A DNA stretch of 64,000 nt from Hyphochytrium catenoides (lineage: Eukaryota; Sar; Hyphochytriomycetes; Hyphochytriales; Hyphochytriaceae): contig FLMG01003686.1 in the NCBI GenBank assembly GCA_900088475.1, forward strand, positions 186,001 through 250,000, written 5' to 3'. The notes beneath the pieces were generated by a model. That model was given only the letters and a program-made list of their open reading frames with translations. It had not been told where the DNA came from and ran no database searches. Position 1 is the stretch's first letter. Each line of letters starts with the position of its first letter. Both the position numbers and the translations under genes were made by a program. Below, one piece after another: positions 44,329-52,022 of this stretch.

Positions 44329-44880
44329 ATGTCTAACCTAATCCGGCTGTCGCAGCAGGAGGTGTGGTGGATGCTTCGGGAGTGTAGCATAAGCAAATGG
44401 GTCTGTGGCGACTCCGAAAACCGGTTTGATGACTATCGCGATGTCCAGTTCATCGGCTTCGACTTAAGTGGATACACTCTTCCACCAGGAGACTATTTCG
44501 GAGCTCTATTTGAGAGATGTAATATGTCGAATATTCGCTTCATGGGTCGAGCAAAGTTTCGATGCGTGAAATGCATCAAGTGCGACCTGAGAAATGCAAA
44601 TTTTCAGGGTTGTTCAGATGGGGCATTTTATGAGTCATGCAGGTTCAGTAGTGGCCCGAATAGCCTTCCCAAGGGTACTATAATCGGTGATACAAAATAT
44701 GATTCAGGGGATGAGAGCCATGATTCACAGGAACCCTTGCGACGTTATAATTTGCGCTCTACACCCCAGAGGGAGGCTCGCTCTTTACAGGAACCCTTAC
44801 GACATAACAGAACCAAGAGAGAGCCTTCAATCAAGCAAACTCTCTCTATCAAGGACGAGGTAGCACGTGCCTGGTCCTAA
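44329..44880 (+). CDS. Pentapeptide-repeat-like protein
   Basis: 183 residues. Residues about 30-110 have a five-residue rhythm of Leu/Phe with Asn/Asp/Cys (FDLSGYTLPP, ALFERCNMSNIRFMGRAKFRCVKCIKC, then DLRNANFQGC). This matches the right-handed beta-helix of pentapeptide repeat proteins, which in bacteria can mimic DNA. The C-terminal 70 residues are basic and disordered, with IKDE near the end. AAATTTGAAT is upstream and the shared stem-loop is downstream. Role unknown. Confidence 0.65.
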   Translation: MSNLIRLSQQEVWWMLRECSISKWVCGDSENRFDDYRDVQFIGFDLSGYTLPPGDYFGALFERCNMSNIRFMGRAKFRCVKCIKCDLRNANFQGCSDGAFYESCRFSSGPNSLPKGTIIGDTKYDSGDESHDSQEPLRRYNLRSTPQREARSLQEPLRHNRTKREPSIKQTLSIKDEVARAWS

Positions 44881-44935
44881 CACCTAACGCTGGAAGAAAA
44901 AATATACATAAAAAGATTAGATAACACACAAGAAA

Positions 44936-44977
44936 CAAAAAAAAACGAGTGTTTTTGAGCCACTTGGTGGTTTTTTT
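44936..44977 (+). terminator. Shared 3' element after the pentapeptide gene
   Basis: A-run, then TTTTTGAGCCACTTGGTGG and a T-run. It lies 56 bases past the stop. Same family as 37527, 39045, 46084 and 49832. Confidence 0.6.
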
Positions 44978-45132
44978 AAGCCTTCTCGTGGCAATAACAA
45001 AAAAAATCCCCGTCGTACTGGTGTGAGCTATTGCTACACGTTCCGACTCAACTTTTTAACCCATTTATCACTTTACTCAGAGCACTTTACTCAGAGCATC
45101 TGTCTACATATTGATTATTTTATCGTAGCACT

Positions 45133-45936
45133 TTATATGAAAGTGATGGCCACACTTGATTCGGACGGTCCTTCTTGTTCTTCAAGATGAAGGCTATCCA
45201 GACAGACAACACATATTTTTTCATCCTTCTGTGAGGTATGAGAAGTGCCAGATGTACGTCCTTGTACTGCGTCTCTCTTAGAATGTCGAGGCTTAGAGAT
45301 TTGTCTTTGCCTGGGTGTGGTTTGCTTAGGTCCTCCCCCAAAGCTAAAGGTGTAGGGAGAATTTTGCTCGGACACATCATTGCACCTAGTAGCACTAGAA
45401 CAAGTAACAACATTTGCCGGTCCTCCCGTGACTGTTCTTGAAGAATATGACACATCAGACGTTACGACGCTTACTCGCCCTAGTCGTTCTGCCAAACAAG
45501 TAGCTGACTCTTGCTCCGCCATTCCTTGCTCTGCCTCCGCAGTAGCTTCCGTAGATGCAGCTTCCAGTAGCTCCTTCGCATTTCTCCAATGCGATAGTTC
45601 CAGAAGCGTGGTTTTCATGGCATGGCATTGTTTGACCTGCTCTTCAAGGACTCCTTTGTTGACATATTCCACTCCTTGTGCCATTAAGACGTCTCTATCA
45701 AGCAATGAAATATTTGCCCTGATCCACGCAATAGACACTTTACACTTCTTAATATTCTTGTCTATGTATTGCAGTGCGTCCTCAAGTAGTTTCTGTTCCG
45801 CCCTCTTTGAGGCCACGGCGATCTCACGCTTTCGAGCGAGAACCTCTTTGAGAATGTCATCGGCTCCACCAGAGAGGGATCCATAGTCAAACGTAACGGT
45901 TTGTGGAGTCTCTCCTGGAGGGGCTGGTGTCGCCAT
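45133..45936 (-). CDS. Coiled-coil protein with a decayed C-terminal RING
   Basis: 267 residues from the ATG at 45936 (MATPAPPGE); the longer frame begins at GTG. It has a coiled coil (about 25-120), a Ser-rich linker and, at the very end, KICVVCLDSLH, the start of a RING finger. The frame then stops within about 20 residues, before the remaining ligands. Compared with the intact RING protein at 49962, one C-x2-C pair is kept. A His-x2-Cys-Tyr fragment appears in another frame just past the break, which indicates a frame-shifting deletion. It starts like the protein at 46731 (MATP). AAATTTGAAT is 89 bases upstream. Confidence 0.65.
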   Translation of the reverse strand: MATPAPPGETPQTVTFDYGSLSGGADDILKEVLARKREIAVASKRAEQKLLEDALQYIDKNIKKCKVSIAWIRANISLLDRDVLMAQGVEYVNKGVLEEQVKQCHAMKTTLLELSHWRNAKELLEAASTEATAEAEQGMAEQESATCLAERLGRVSVVTSDVSYSSRTVTGGPANVVTCSSATRCNDVSEQNSPYTFSFGGGPKQTTPRQRQISKPRHSKRDAVQGRTSGTSHTSQKDEKICVVCLDSLHLEEQEGPSESSVAITFI

Positions 45937-46024
45937 GTCGTTGAAGATATCAGTCACCACTCTCCCTTCGAAAATGCGAGAGCTAGCTGTTCGTCTTCTC
46001 AGTCAATATCAAGGACGACTAAGA

Positions 46025-46034
46025 ATTCAAATTT
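46025..46034 (-). promoter_or_regulatory. AAATTTGAAT promoter element (gene at 45936)
   Basis: Exact minus-strand copy, 89 bases from the ATG. Confidence 0.6.
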
Positions 46035-46083
46035 TCTCATTGATGCGAGCCTTACGGGCAAACCATTTTTCTCTATCAAGGGT

Positions 46084-46130
46084 AAAAAAACCAGCTGACT
46101 GGCTCAAAACAGTGGCACTACCGTTTTTTT
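46084..46130 (-). terminator. Shared 3' element after the gene 46144-46731
   Basis: On the minus strand TTTTGAGCCAGTCAGCTGGTTTTTTT, the same core as after histone H4, preceded by a small hairpin (GGTAGTGCCACTG). It lies within 60 bases of the stop. Confidence 0.65.
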
Positions 46131-46143
46131 CTATAGCATGTTT

Positions 46144-46731
46144 CTAGTTAGGTCTAGATGTTTTCTTCCTTCGTCGTGTGGGACCTGACTTACGCCGGTC
46201 TTTCGCACCACTTTGAGCGGCACCTACATTGAAGCTTATGAGATCTTGCACGACTTTATCAAGATTCTTTGTGAAGCTTAGAGGATCTTGTGTAGAATCT
46301 GAGGTCGAGAAGGTATCGTCAGCGGCTGGTCTTGCAGAGTCTAATCTAGATAGCTGACTATGCATGGCTTTTAATTCAGCTAGACGGGTACAGTGACCTT
46401 CGTACCTTGCGACCAACAGCAGCTGCTCCTTTGTATTGGCTTGGAACTCTCGAACTGCTTGCTTGAAGTCTCGGGATGTTACCTCCAGGATTTTTAGTTT
46501 TGCCATCAACAGGGAAGATGTTTCCACAGTATGCTGTAATCTGGTCTGGTCAAGGCGAATGGCCAGGCCAAGGTTCTTGATAGTCCCCTCAAACTTTTGC
46601 TTCGACTCATCCACTACTTTCTTACCGAAGATTGATGTTTTCTGCTGAATTTCCTCCAGACGCTGGTGGATTTCATCAGGTATCCTCTCAGCCCCAGCCT
46701 CTCCAGCTTGCTGCCCCCCAGGGGTCGCCAT
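46144..46731 (-). CDS. Small coiled-coil protein with basic tail
   Basis: 195 residues from the ATG at 46731 (MATPGGQQAG). A longer frame to 46824 is rejected because the exact promoter element at 46810-46819 would lie inside it. A coiled coil runs about 20-115; the end is strongly basic (KDRRKSGPTRRRKKTSR), a likely nuclear-localisation signal. Related in layout and N-terminus to the protein at 45133-45936, but without a RING. Function unknown. Confidence 0.6.
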   Translation of the reverse strand: MATPGGQQAGEAGAERIPDEIHQRLEEIQQKTSIFGKKVVDESKQKFEGTIKNLGLAIRLDQTRLQHTVETSSLLMAKLKILEVTSRDFKQAVREFQANTKEQLLLVARYEGHCTRLAELKAMHSQLSRLDSARPAADDTFSTSDSTQDPLSFTKNLDKVVQDLISFNVGAAQSGAKDRRKSGPTRRRKKTSRPN

Positions 46732-46809
46732 ACCAACATAAGCTAACGAAGGGTCAAGCACGAACTGAAAGTATGACGCGTCTCGGTATGTATAGACCAC
46801 CACAGGCAG

Positions 46810-46819
46810 ATTCAAATTT
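46810..46819 (-). promoter_or_regulatory. AAATTTGAAT promoter element (gene at 46731)
   Basis: Exact minus-strand copy, 79 bases from the chosen ATG. Confidence 0.6.
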
Positions 46820-46842
46820 CGCATAGGCCTAGAGATAGAAGC

Positions 46843-46852
46843 AAATTTGAAT
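46843..46852 (+). promoter_or_regulatory. AAATTTGAAT promoter element (gene at 46900)
   Basis: Exact plus-strand copy, 48 bases before the ATG at 46900. Forms a back-to-back pair with 46810. Confidence 0.65.
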
Positions 46853-46899
46853 TTCTTCTCTAGCTAAGGGTAATAATTGGTGCTACCTGTGAATTGTCT

Positions 46900-47187
46900 A
46901 TGAACAAGGGAGAAACCATGAGCGTACAGATCAACGAGCCTAACAAGCGTAAGCGAGCTGAGTCCTGCTTACAGGATGACGATATAAGCAAGCGGACGAA
47001 GCTTTCTGATGCAAGTTGTGAAGGAGGCTGTGACCACCTTGAGCATATTAGTGCACTGGAAAGAATTATGCTGGAGAAGGATGAGTCCCATCAGCGTCAT
47101 ATCAATGATCTTAACAGGATTATCAAAGAACAAAGTCAAATTATCCACGAATTGATTGCACTACGTGGAAAAACTGTCGTGGACTAG
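46900..47187 (+). CDS. Small basic coiled-coil protein
   Basis: 95 residues from the ATG at 46900 (ATG also at 46918). A nuclear-localisation-like NKRKRAE segment at about 15-20, then ISKRTKLSD, a Cys pair and a helix of about 40 residues (RIMLEKDESHQRHINDLNRI). The promoter element is 48 bases upstream and a short T-rich hairpin follows. No family recognised. Confidence 0.55.
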   Translation: MNKGETMSVQINEPNKRKRAESCLQDDDISKRTKLSDASCEGGCDHLEHISALERIMLEKDESHQRHINDLNRIIKEQSQIIHELIALRGKTVVD

Positions 47188-47610
47188 CTGCTTTGACTAT
47201 CAGAAAAAAACAAAAAAGACCTTTATAGGTTTTTTTCGTTAGGTCTACTGTTCTACACCTTTAATCTGTTCTCACTACTGTTTTGTAACAGATCTGACAA
47301 AAAAAGTATGTCTACTCTCTACTGTTTTGTTCAAATATACTTTATCCACTACAACTTGGTTGATTTCTTTTGTCCGGCCAGTGCTCCTTTGCCGGTGAAA
47401 GTTGTAATGTGTAAGGAATATTCTTAGTAGGGAACATACTTTTTCTGTGTTTGCAGACACAAGTTCTGCGAAAGGGAGCACTTATAAAGATGGGTATCAA
47501 CCAAACCCTGTCAATGTCCGATAAGTACCTGGGCAGTTCTATCATCCGTTGTCATCCGTTGTGTCCTGTCATCCAATGTAGAATGTCAAGCCCACATGGT
47601 CCATCACAGG
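47188..47610. other. Intergenic with a small hairpin terminator
   Basis: About 420 bases. At 47203-47237 an A-run, the short hairpin GACCTTTATAGGT and a T-run follow the gene ending at 47187. A short CATCCGTTGT repeat sits near 47541. Open frames on either strand are not convincing. Confidence 0.4.
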
Positions 47611-49065
47611 TTAGGCCCTAGATCCCCCTAAGGGTCCAGGTCCGCCTGATACTGACCGTCTGAAGTCATAGATTCGATCTCCCCGATCCACACCTCCAAA
47701 TACTCCACGCGAGGTGGGCTCATCTTCAGAAGGTTCTGGGGCACTATCAGAATCGACCGACGCTGTATGAGGCTGCGGGCTCTGCTCTTGACCACCATTG
47801 CTGGCCGGCCTTATAGTAGAGTCGCATTCTCGACGTCGTTTGCGAGTCGTGTATACAGAAGGTTCGAAGTGGTTCCACAATACAGTGAGACCCGCATCAT
47901 AATCTGCGATATCACGATTCAGTTGTTCCCGCTTAGTAGCAATCTCAGAGATCTCCACATCCAACTGATCCAACACAGACTTCAACTCGTTCATACGACG
48001 TTGAACCCCTGGATCCACACTGGATGTACCCTGCAATAGGGTCTCTCTCTTTAGTTCCAACTCTGCAAGATTAGACCGTGCCTTCTCACATGCTTCACAC
48101 CATACAGAGAACTCCTCGTAGAGCTTCCAAAGTGCAGCATACTTTTCAGACTTGGCCTTACGCTCCGCAATTGACATATCAAGAGGAGATTCAGGACGAA
48201 GAGTAGCTTCAACCGTAAGGATGTCACTACTAATCTGTAGCTTCTTCTCCTGTGTCCTATCAACTTCTGAGGTCACGACCTGGATATCAGCTTCAACTGC
48301 ACGCAGCTGAGCCTTCTCCTTGGCAGCAACAGAATCGATATGACACTGTAAATCACGAAGTTCTGTTTTTCGATCAAGACGATGGGCTTGCTTCTCGTTT
48401 TGCATCCTTTGAAGAACAAGAAGCTCTTCATTCAGCTGCTGCTTTTTGGCTACAGCGTCAAGATACATACGATTGGTAATCCCAGTCGACTCAAAGTCGT
48501 CAGGTACAGAGAACCCGTCAGACTCACCCGGTCCAAGACCAGTAGTCTGCTCGTTAACCTCCTCCATGTCAGCAGCTAAGTCAGGCCCTGAGGACGTGTC
48601 CTCACCGTGCTCAACAGGCTGCTCATCAGCGCGATTCCTATTCGCTCCAGAGGAACGACAAGGATAAACGCACTTTCTCCATCTAACGAACCCAGATTTC
48701 CTCTGGCAAGTAAGACTAAAGAGCGGTTTAGGTTTATTACGGTAAAGTACCGTAGAATCAACAGATTCGACAAACTCTTCTACATCCCATTCAGTTTGAC
48801 ACTTAGGATTGGGGCAGCGAGGCTTCCATTCAACATTTTTATTATTATTATATGAAGTAGGTGGTGGAGTAATCCCTGACTCAGCACATGGCTGACAGAG
48901 CATCTGGCCCCCCGTACAACACTTCGGGCATTTGACTGCCCAAAAGGTATTGAAGACCTGACTCTTACATCCTGGCATCCTACATAGATTTTTTTGCTTT
49001 TTATAGGTATTTGACAAATTTTTCTTAATGAACGGACACTCTCGCTTTCCCATTGCATTCACCAT
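47611..49065 (-). CDS. Zinc-binding and coiled-coil protein, paralogue B
   Basis: 484 residues. N-terminal Cys pairs (CRMPGC, CPKC, CQPC, CPNPKC) over about 28-90 are followed by RKSGFVRWR, matching paralogue A at 41235-42323. A long coiled coil lies at about 205-390. Acidic and Ser-rich parts follow, with a basic TRKRRREC patch (about 412-420) and a Gly-rich end. The promoter element is 121 bases upstream, farther than usual. The binding partner is unknown; the layout suggests a scaffold with a zinc head. Confidence 0.68.
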   Translation of the reverse strand: MVNAMGKRECPFIKKNLSNTYKKQKNLCRMPGCKSQVFNTFWAVKCPKCCTGGQMLCQPCAESGITPPPTSYNNNKNVEWKPRCPNPKCQTEWDVEEFVESVDSTVLYRNKPKPLFSLTCQRKSGFVRWRKCVYPCRSSGANRNRADEQPVEHGEDTSSGPDLAADMEEVNEQTTGLGPGESDGFSVPDDFESTGITNRMYLDAVAKKQQLNEELLVLQRMQNEKQAHRLDRKTELRDLQCHIDSVAAKEKAQLRAVEADIQVVTSEVDRTQEKKLQISSDILTVEATLRPESPLDMSIAERKAKSEKYAALWKLYEEFSVWCEACEKARSNLAELELKRETLLQGTSSVDPGVQRRMNELKSVLDQLDVEISEIATKREQLNRDIADYDAGLTVLWNHFEPSVYTTRKRRRECDSTIRPASNGGQEQSPQPHTASVDSDSAPEPSEDEPTSRGVFGGVDRGDRIYDFRRSVSGGPGPLGGSRA

Positions 49066-49185
49066 CCTTCACTCGTTTCTCGAAATAGTACGTAAAGCAA
49101 CAAAGCTCTAGTTCTCTCGCAAGTCGTTGTAGGTAAGCAAATGCCTGTAGTCGAACATAGTCAACTAATAACAGAGGGCAGCAAA

Positions 49186-49195
49186 ATTCAAATTT
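49186..49195 (-). promoter_or_regulatory. AAATTTGAAT promoter element (gene at 49065)
   Basis: Exact minus-strand copy, 121 bases from the ATG. Confidence 0.5.
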
Positions 49196-49305
49196 ATTCT
49201 CCTTCGAGTTACGTATAGAGCTAGAAAATACGGATGGAGCTCAGGATTACGGATGGAAGCACGTCCCTGCGGATACATATTTGCCTTTTCGTATGGGAAA
49301 CAAAC

Positions 49306-49315
49306 AAATTTGAAT
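49306..49315 (+). promoter_or_regulatory. AAATTTGAAT promoter element (gene at 49380)
   Basis: Exact plus-strand copy, 64 bases before the ATG. Confidence 0.65.
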
Positions 49316-49379
49316 CTTCCGCTTAGGAGGAAGTAATAGATCGCCCCTAAGCTGTCCATAACGTAGAACGATAAGAACA

Positions 49380-49907
49380 ATGGAGGCTCTAACTATTGAC
49401 GAATGGCTCAGGTCTCAGGGGGAAATCTGCCTGACCATACGAGACATAGAGAAAATGAAGTTTGGAGACGTTATCGAGCTGCTGTGTCTTGACCGCAACA
49501 TCATGGACCATATGAACGCCTGTGCAAGAGACTGCGGATGTACCATAGTCGCCGTTGGAGACCTGATTGATTATGGATACGTAATCAAGTTCAAAAAGGG
49601 TAATGGCGGTATTAATGGCACATCGAATGCGTACTGTGGTACTCAGAAGATTGCTGGACCCTGCACACATACATGGGATGTTGAGCGTCGGGTTGACTAC
49701 TGGTCGCCATTACTCAAAAATGAAGAGTCCCAAGTAGCACTCGCATTGGCTGGCGTGGTCCTTGTGTCCCTGTCGATAGACTTTGGAACAAGAAGCTACC
49801 TCTTCTTAAACTTGACTAGTCCTTTGACGGAGAAAAAAAAATCAAGCTTGATTTTGAGCCAGATTAGCTGGTTTTTTTTGCTTCGGCCTAGAGGTCTGTC
49901 GGCCTAG
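49380..49907 (+). CDS. Unknown protein whose frame runs through the shared 3' element
   Basis: 175 residues; ATG at 49380. The first 150 residues are plausible (MEALTIDEWLRSQGEIC start, three Cys, an alpha/beta pattern, GPCTHTWDVERRVDYW). The last 25 residues are coded by the A-run and stem-loop at 49832-49879 and look like noise (KKKSSLILSQISWFF). This suggests the original stop was lost by a frameshift just before the terminator, or that the hairpin is translated. No family recognised. Confidence 0.55.
   Translation: MEALTIDEWLRSQGEICLTIRDIEKMKFGDVIELLCLDRNIMDHMNACARDCGCTIVAVGDLIDYGYVIKFKKGNGGINGTSNAYCGTQKIAGPCTHTWDVERRVDYWSPLLKNEESQVALALAGVVLVSLSIDFGTRSYLFLNLTSPLTEKKKSSLILSQISWFFLLRPRGLSA
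49832..49879 (+). terminator. Shared 3' element inside the end of the 49380 frame
   Basis: AATCAAGCTTGATT stem followed by TTTTGAGCCAGATTAGCTGG and a T-run, near-identical to 39045-39090. It lies before the in-frame stop at 49905. Confidence 0.6.
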
Positions 49908-49917
49908 AAATTTGAAT
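49908..49917 (+). promoter_or_regulatory. AAATTTGAAT promoter element (RING gene at 49962)
   Basis: Exact plus-strand copy, 44 bases before the ATG, directly after the preceding stop. Confidence 0.65.
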
Positions 49918-49961
49918 ATAGTGCCATGTTGTGTAACATATAGGAACCCTACAGCATAAAG

Positions 49962-50594
49962 ATGGTCTCTGCCCAAGAAGAAACTTTTGAGATTGAGCTT
50001 GGTCAAGATACAGTAAGTGTCTTGCTAGAGAACCAGCTTCTTGTCAGCATAGCCTATGATCTGAGACAGCCAAGACACCTAATCGCACGGGCACTAGAAC
50101 TTGGAATGGCGGAAGCTGAAAAGCTATTGAGGACATCACCTCGAGCAGTGCTGGATTCTGAGATTCTTCAAATTAAGGAGAACATCAATAAATACCAGGC
50201 AGAGCTGAATCAGAAATGTGACGCGCTAACACAGATCTACAAGAATGAGATTTACCCGGCTGAGGTGGGCTCGTTCAAATGGACTTTCGCAACTGCCGAA
50301 ATTGACAGGCTGAATGGTGAGGTCACTGGGCTCCGTCGCAAACTGACCGAGCTGGCGAGGGACCTAGCTCGGGTTCAGAAGCGACGAGACGAACTTCCAG
50401 TTGCCACGGAAGCTCCAGAGGTTGTGGACGTCGAAGCTATGGAGCCAGAGGTATGCTCTATCTGCCTGGAAGATTTAAATTCTAGCACGGCGATGACTAT
50501 TAGCTGTAGACACGCCTTTCATCTGCAGTGCTATCAAGAGATCATGGCAAGGACTAGAAGTCCTACTTGCCCACTGTGTCGAACAGAACTCTAA
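49962..50594 (+). CDS. Coiled-coil RING finger protein, probable E3 ligase
   Basis: 210 residues. A helical, coiled-coil part lies at about 60-155, then an intact RING at about 165-208: CSIC, CRHAFHLQC and CPLC, all eight ligands visible. The middle cluster has two His (RING-H2 type). The last residues are CRTEL. Partner of the decayed RING in 45133-45936. The promoter element is 44 bases upstream and a hairpin GGCGGAG/CTCCGCC (50640-50659) follows. Likely attaches ubiquitin to host targets. Confidence 0.8.
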   Translation: MVSAQEETFEIELGQDTVSVLLENQLLVSIAYDLRQPRHLIARALELGMAEAEKLLRTSPRAVLDSEILQIKENINKYQAELNQKCDALTQIYKNEIYPAEVGSFKWTFATAEIDRLNGEVTGLRRKLTELARDLARVQKRRDELPVATEAPEVVDVEAMEPEVCSICLEDLNSSTAMTISCRHAFHLQCYQEIMARTRSPTCPLCRTEL

Positions 50595-50639
50595 AGCCTG
50601 ACCTACATCTTCTAAACAGAAAAACAGCAAAAAACACTC

Positions 50640-50659
50640 GGCGGAGCTAGGACTCCGCC
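50640..50659 (+). terminator. GC-rich hairpin after the RING gene
   Basis: GGCGGAG pairs with CTCCGCC around a six-base loop, 46 bases beyond the stop, after an A-run. No long T-run follows, unlike the shared element. Confidence 0.5.
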
Positions 50660-50830
50660 ACCAAACACGTTCATGACCTCTGTTTATTCATAAAAGTCCA
50701 AGTTATTATTAGCTTCTGCAAAATAATACTTGTAAATACAAACAGCAATGGTCCTGCTGGCTTCTTTTTTTTGGCTCCTCAAGATAGCTCTTTCACACCC
50801 CTTACAGATCATAAGGTCATTTACCAAGTG

Positions 50831-51544
50831 ATGTCCATGGGGTGGCAACATCTGCTGAAAACAATGCGAGGAATCACTGCGATGGATGATGCTGCTCGCA
50901 GGGGAGATTTGGTTGCTGTACAAACACTACATGAGAGCGGTGAGGAGTGTACAACTTATGCCATGAACGCCGCTGCGCGCTTTGGACATTTGGAGGTGGT
51001 CAAGTACTTGTACAGTATAGGGAAGGACTGTACAGAGTGGGGCATGAACTATGCAGCTGAGAACGGTCATCTGCCTGTCCTTCAGTTTTTGCATGCTGTT
51101 GGAAAGCACTGTACAGAATATGCAATGGATTGGGCTGCAGAGAACGGCCATGTAGAAGTCCTCGCATTCCTTCACAGTATTGGCAAAGGCTGTAGTTCAT
51201 ATGCTATGGACAACTCCGCCATCATGGGGCACAGTGCCGTGATCCAATATCTAGTCACAGTTGGTGTACAATGTAATGCCAGGACTCTCAACGATGCCGC
51301 AAAGTTTGGATCTTACGACATTGTGTCGTTCCTTTTCCAGAATCAACGACAATCTATTAGAATTGCAGAACTCTCTGAGTTAGCCTACTCAATTCTCGTG
51401 CCTACCATACAAGCACAGTTCAATGAGTTATTTCAAAGGTGCCAGAGACAGTTTCGTGTGCAGGAATTCTTATGCAGAACCCTGGTGTATAGCCCTAGCT
51501 CCCCTTACATAAGACGACTAGCAAGAGGATTTGACCATTCGTAA
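50831..51544 (+). CDS. Ankyrin-like repeat protein
   Basis: 237 residues from the ATG at 50831; the frame extends upstream to a TTG. Five or six repeats of about 33 residues follow MDDAARRGDLVAVQTLHESG, each with an AA..GHLEVVKYLYSIGKDCTE pattern. The Cys-x-Tyr-Ala-Met-Asn/Asp segment is characteristic of a protist and giant virus ankyrin subfamily. The C-terminus has the trailing SPYIRRLARGFD helix seen also in 15804-16469. Host target unknown. Confidence 0.78.
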   Translation: MSMGWQHLLKTMRGITAMDDAARRGDLVAVQTLHESGEECTTYAMNAAARFGHLEVVKYLYSIGKDCTEWGMNYAAENGHLPVLQFLHAVGKHCTEYAMDWAAENGHVEVLAFLHSIGKGCSSYAMDNSAIMGHSAVIQYLVTVGVQCNARTLNDAAKFGSYDIVSFLFQNQRQSIRIAELSELAYSILVPTIQAQFNELFQRCQRQFRVQEFLCRTLVYSPSSPYIRRLARGFDHS

Positions 51545-52022
51545 TAGCAACCAGCTGCATCATAAAGAGGCGGCAACCGTAAAATTCTTTGTTTCATTTG
51601 GTATTTTTCGATAAGAACTACATTAAAAATACTGTAAGCTTCAAAAAACTTCTAAAGCACTGAAACATTGAGATTTGAACTCATCTCGTTTTTGTAACAG
51701 GATGGATGGGCCTGTGATTGATACCATTGGGCCATCGACAGGCGTGGCTATCGATCACTGACTCATGATTGATCAATGGCCCATCCATCCATTGTTCTGC
51801 TTGTGGACTCGTCCCTTTAGACCCTAATTCAATACAAGCCTGCAGGCGACGCGTCATTCCTTGAAGGGAAGGGCTGGTTAGGACAAGTAATAGTTGTTGT
51901 AACGATCAGCTCTCACATCTGAACTTCGGTCATCTCAGACAACTGAAGAACATTTTGAACAGCTCAAAAAGCATTTCAGAGACTCTGCTCAACCGGAGCT
52001 CTCATCTACAAGCAGAAATCAC
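51545..52022. other. Noncoding gap with nested inverted repeats and pol III-like boxes
   Basis: About 480 bases without a gene. A 13-base perfect inverted repeat pairs 51700-51712 (GGATGGATGGGCC) with 51778-51790. Inside it is a smaller hairpin GCCTGTGAT/ATC.ACAGGC at about 51710-51743. On the minus strand TGGCCCAATGG (A-box-like) and GTTCAAATC (B-box-like) are found with tRNA-like spacing, but no cloverleaf can be folded. See findings. Confidence 0.5.
51700..51790 (+). repeat. 13-base perfect inverted repeat enclosing a second hairpin
   Basis: Arms 51700-51712 and 51778-51790 are exact complements, with 65 bases between. The inner part contains its own stem (GCCTGT...ACAGGC with a GAT/ATC pair). 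This may be a structured RNA or protein-binding DNA. Confidence 0.7.

Noticed and set aside
51661-51760. tRNA gene on the minus strand
   Set aside because: A-box- and B-box-like sequences exist, but the acceptor arm (CTGTCGA against TGTTTCA) and D stem do not pair, so no cloverleaf. Kept only as a structural curiosity.
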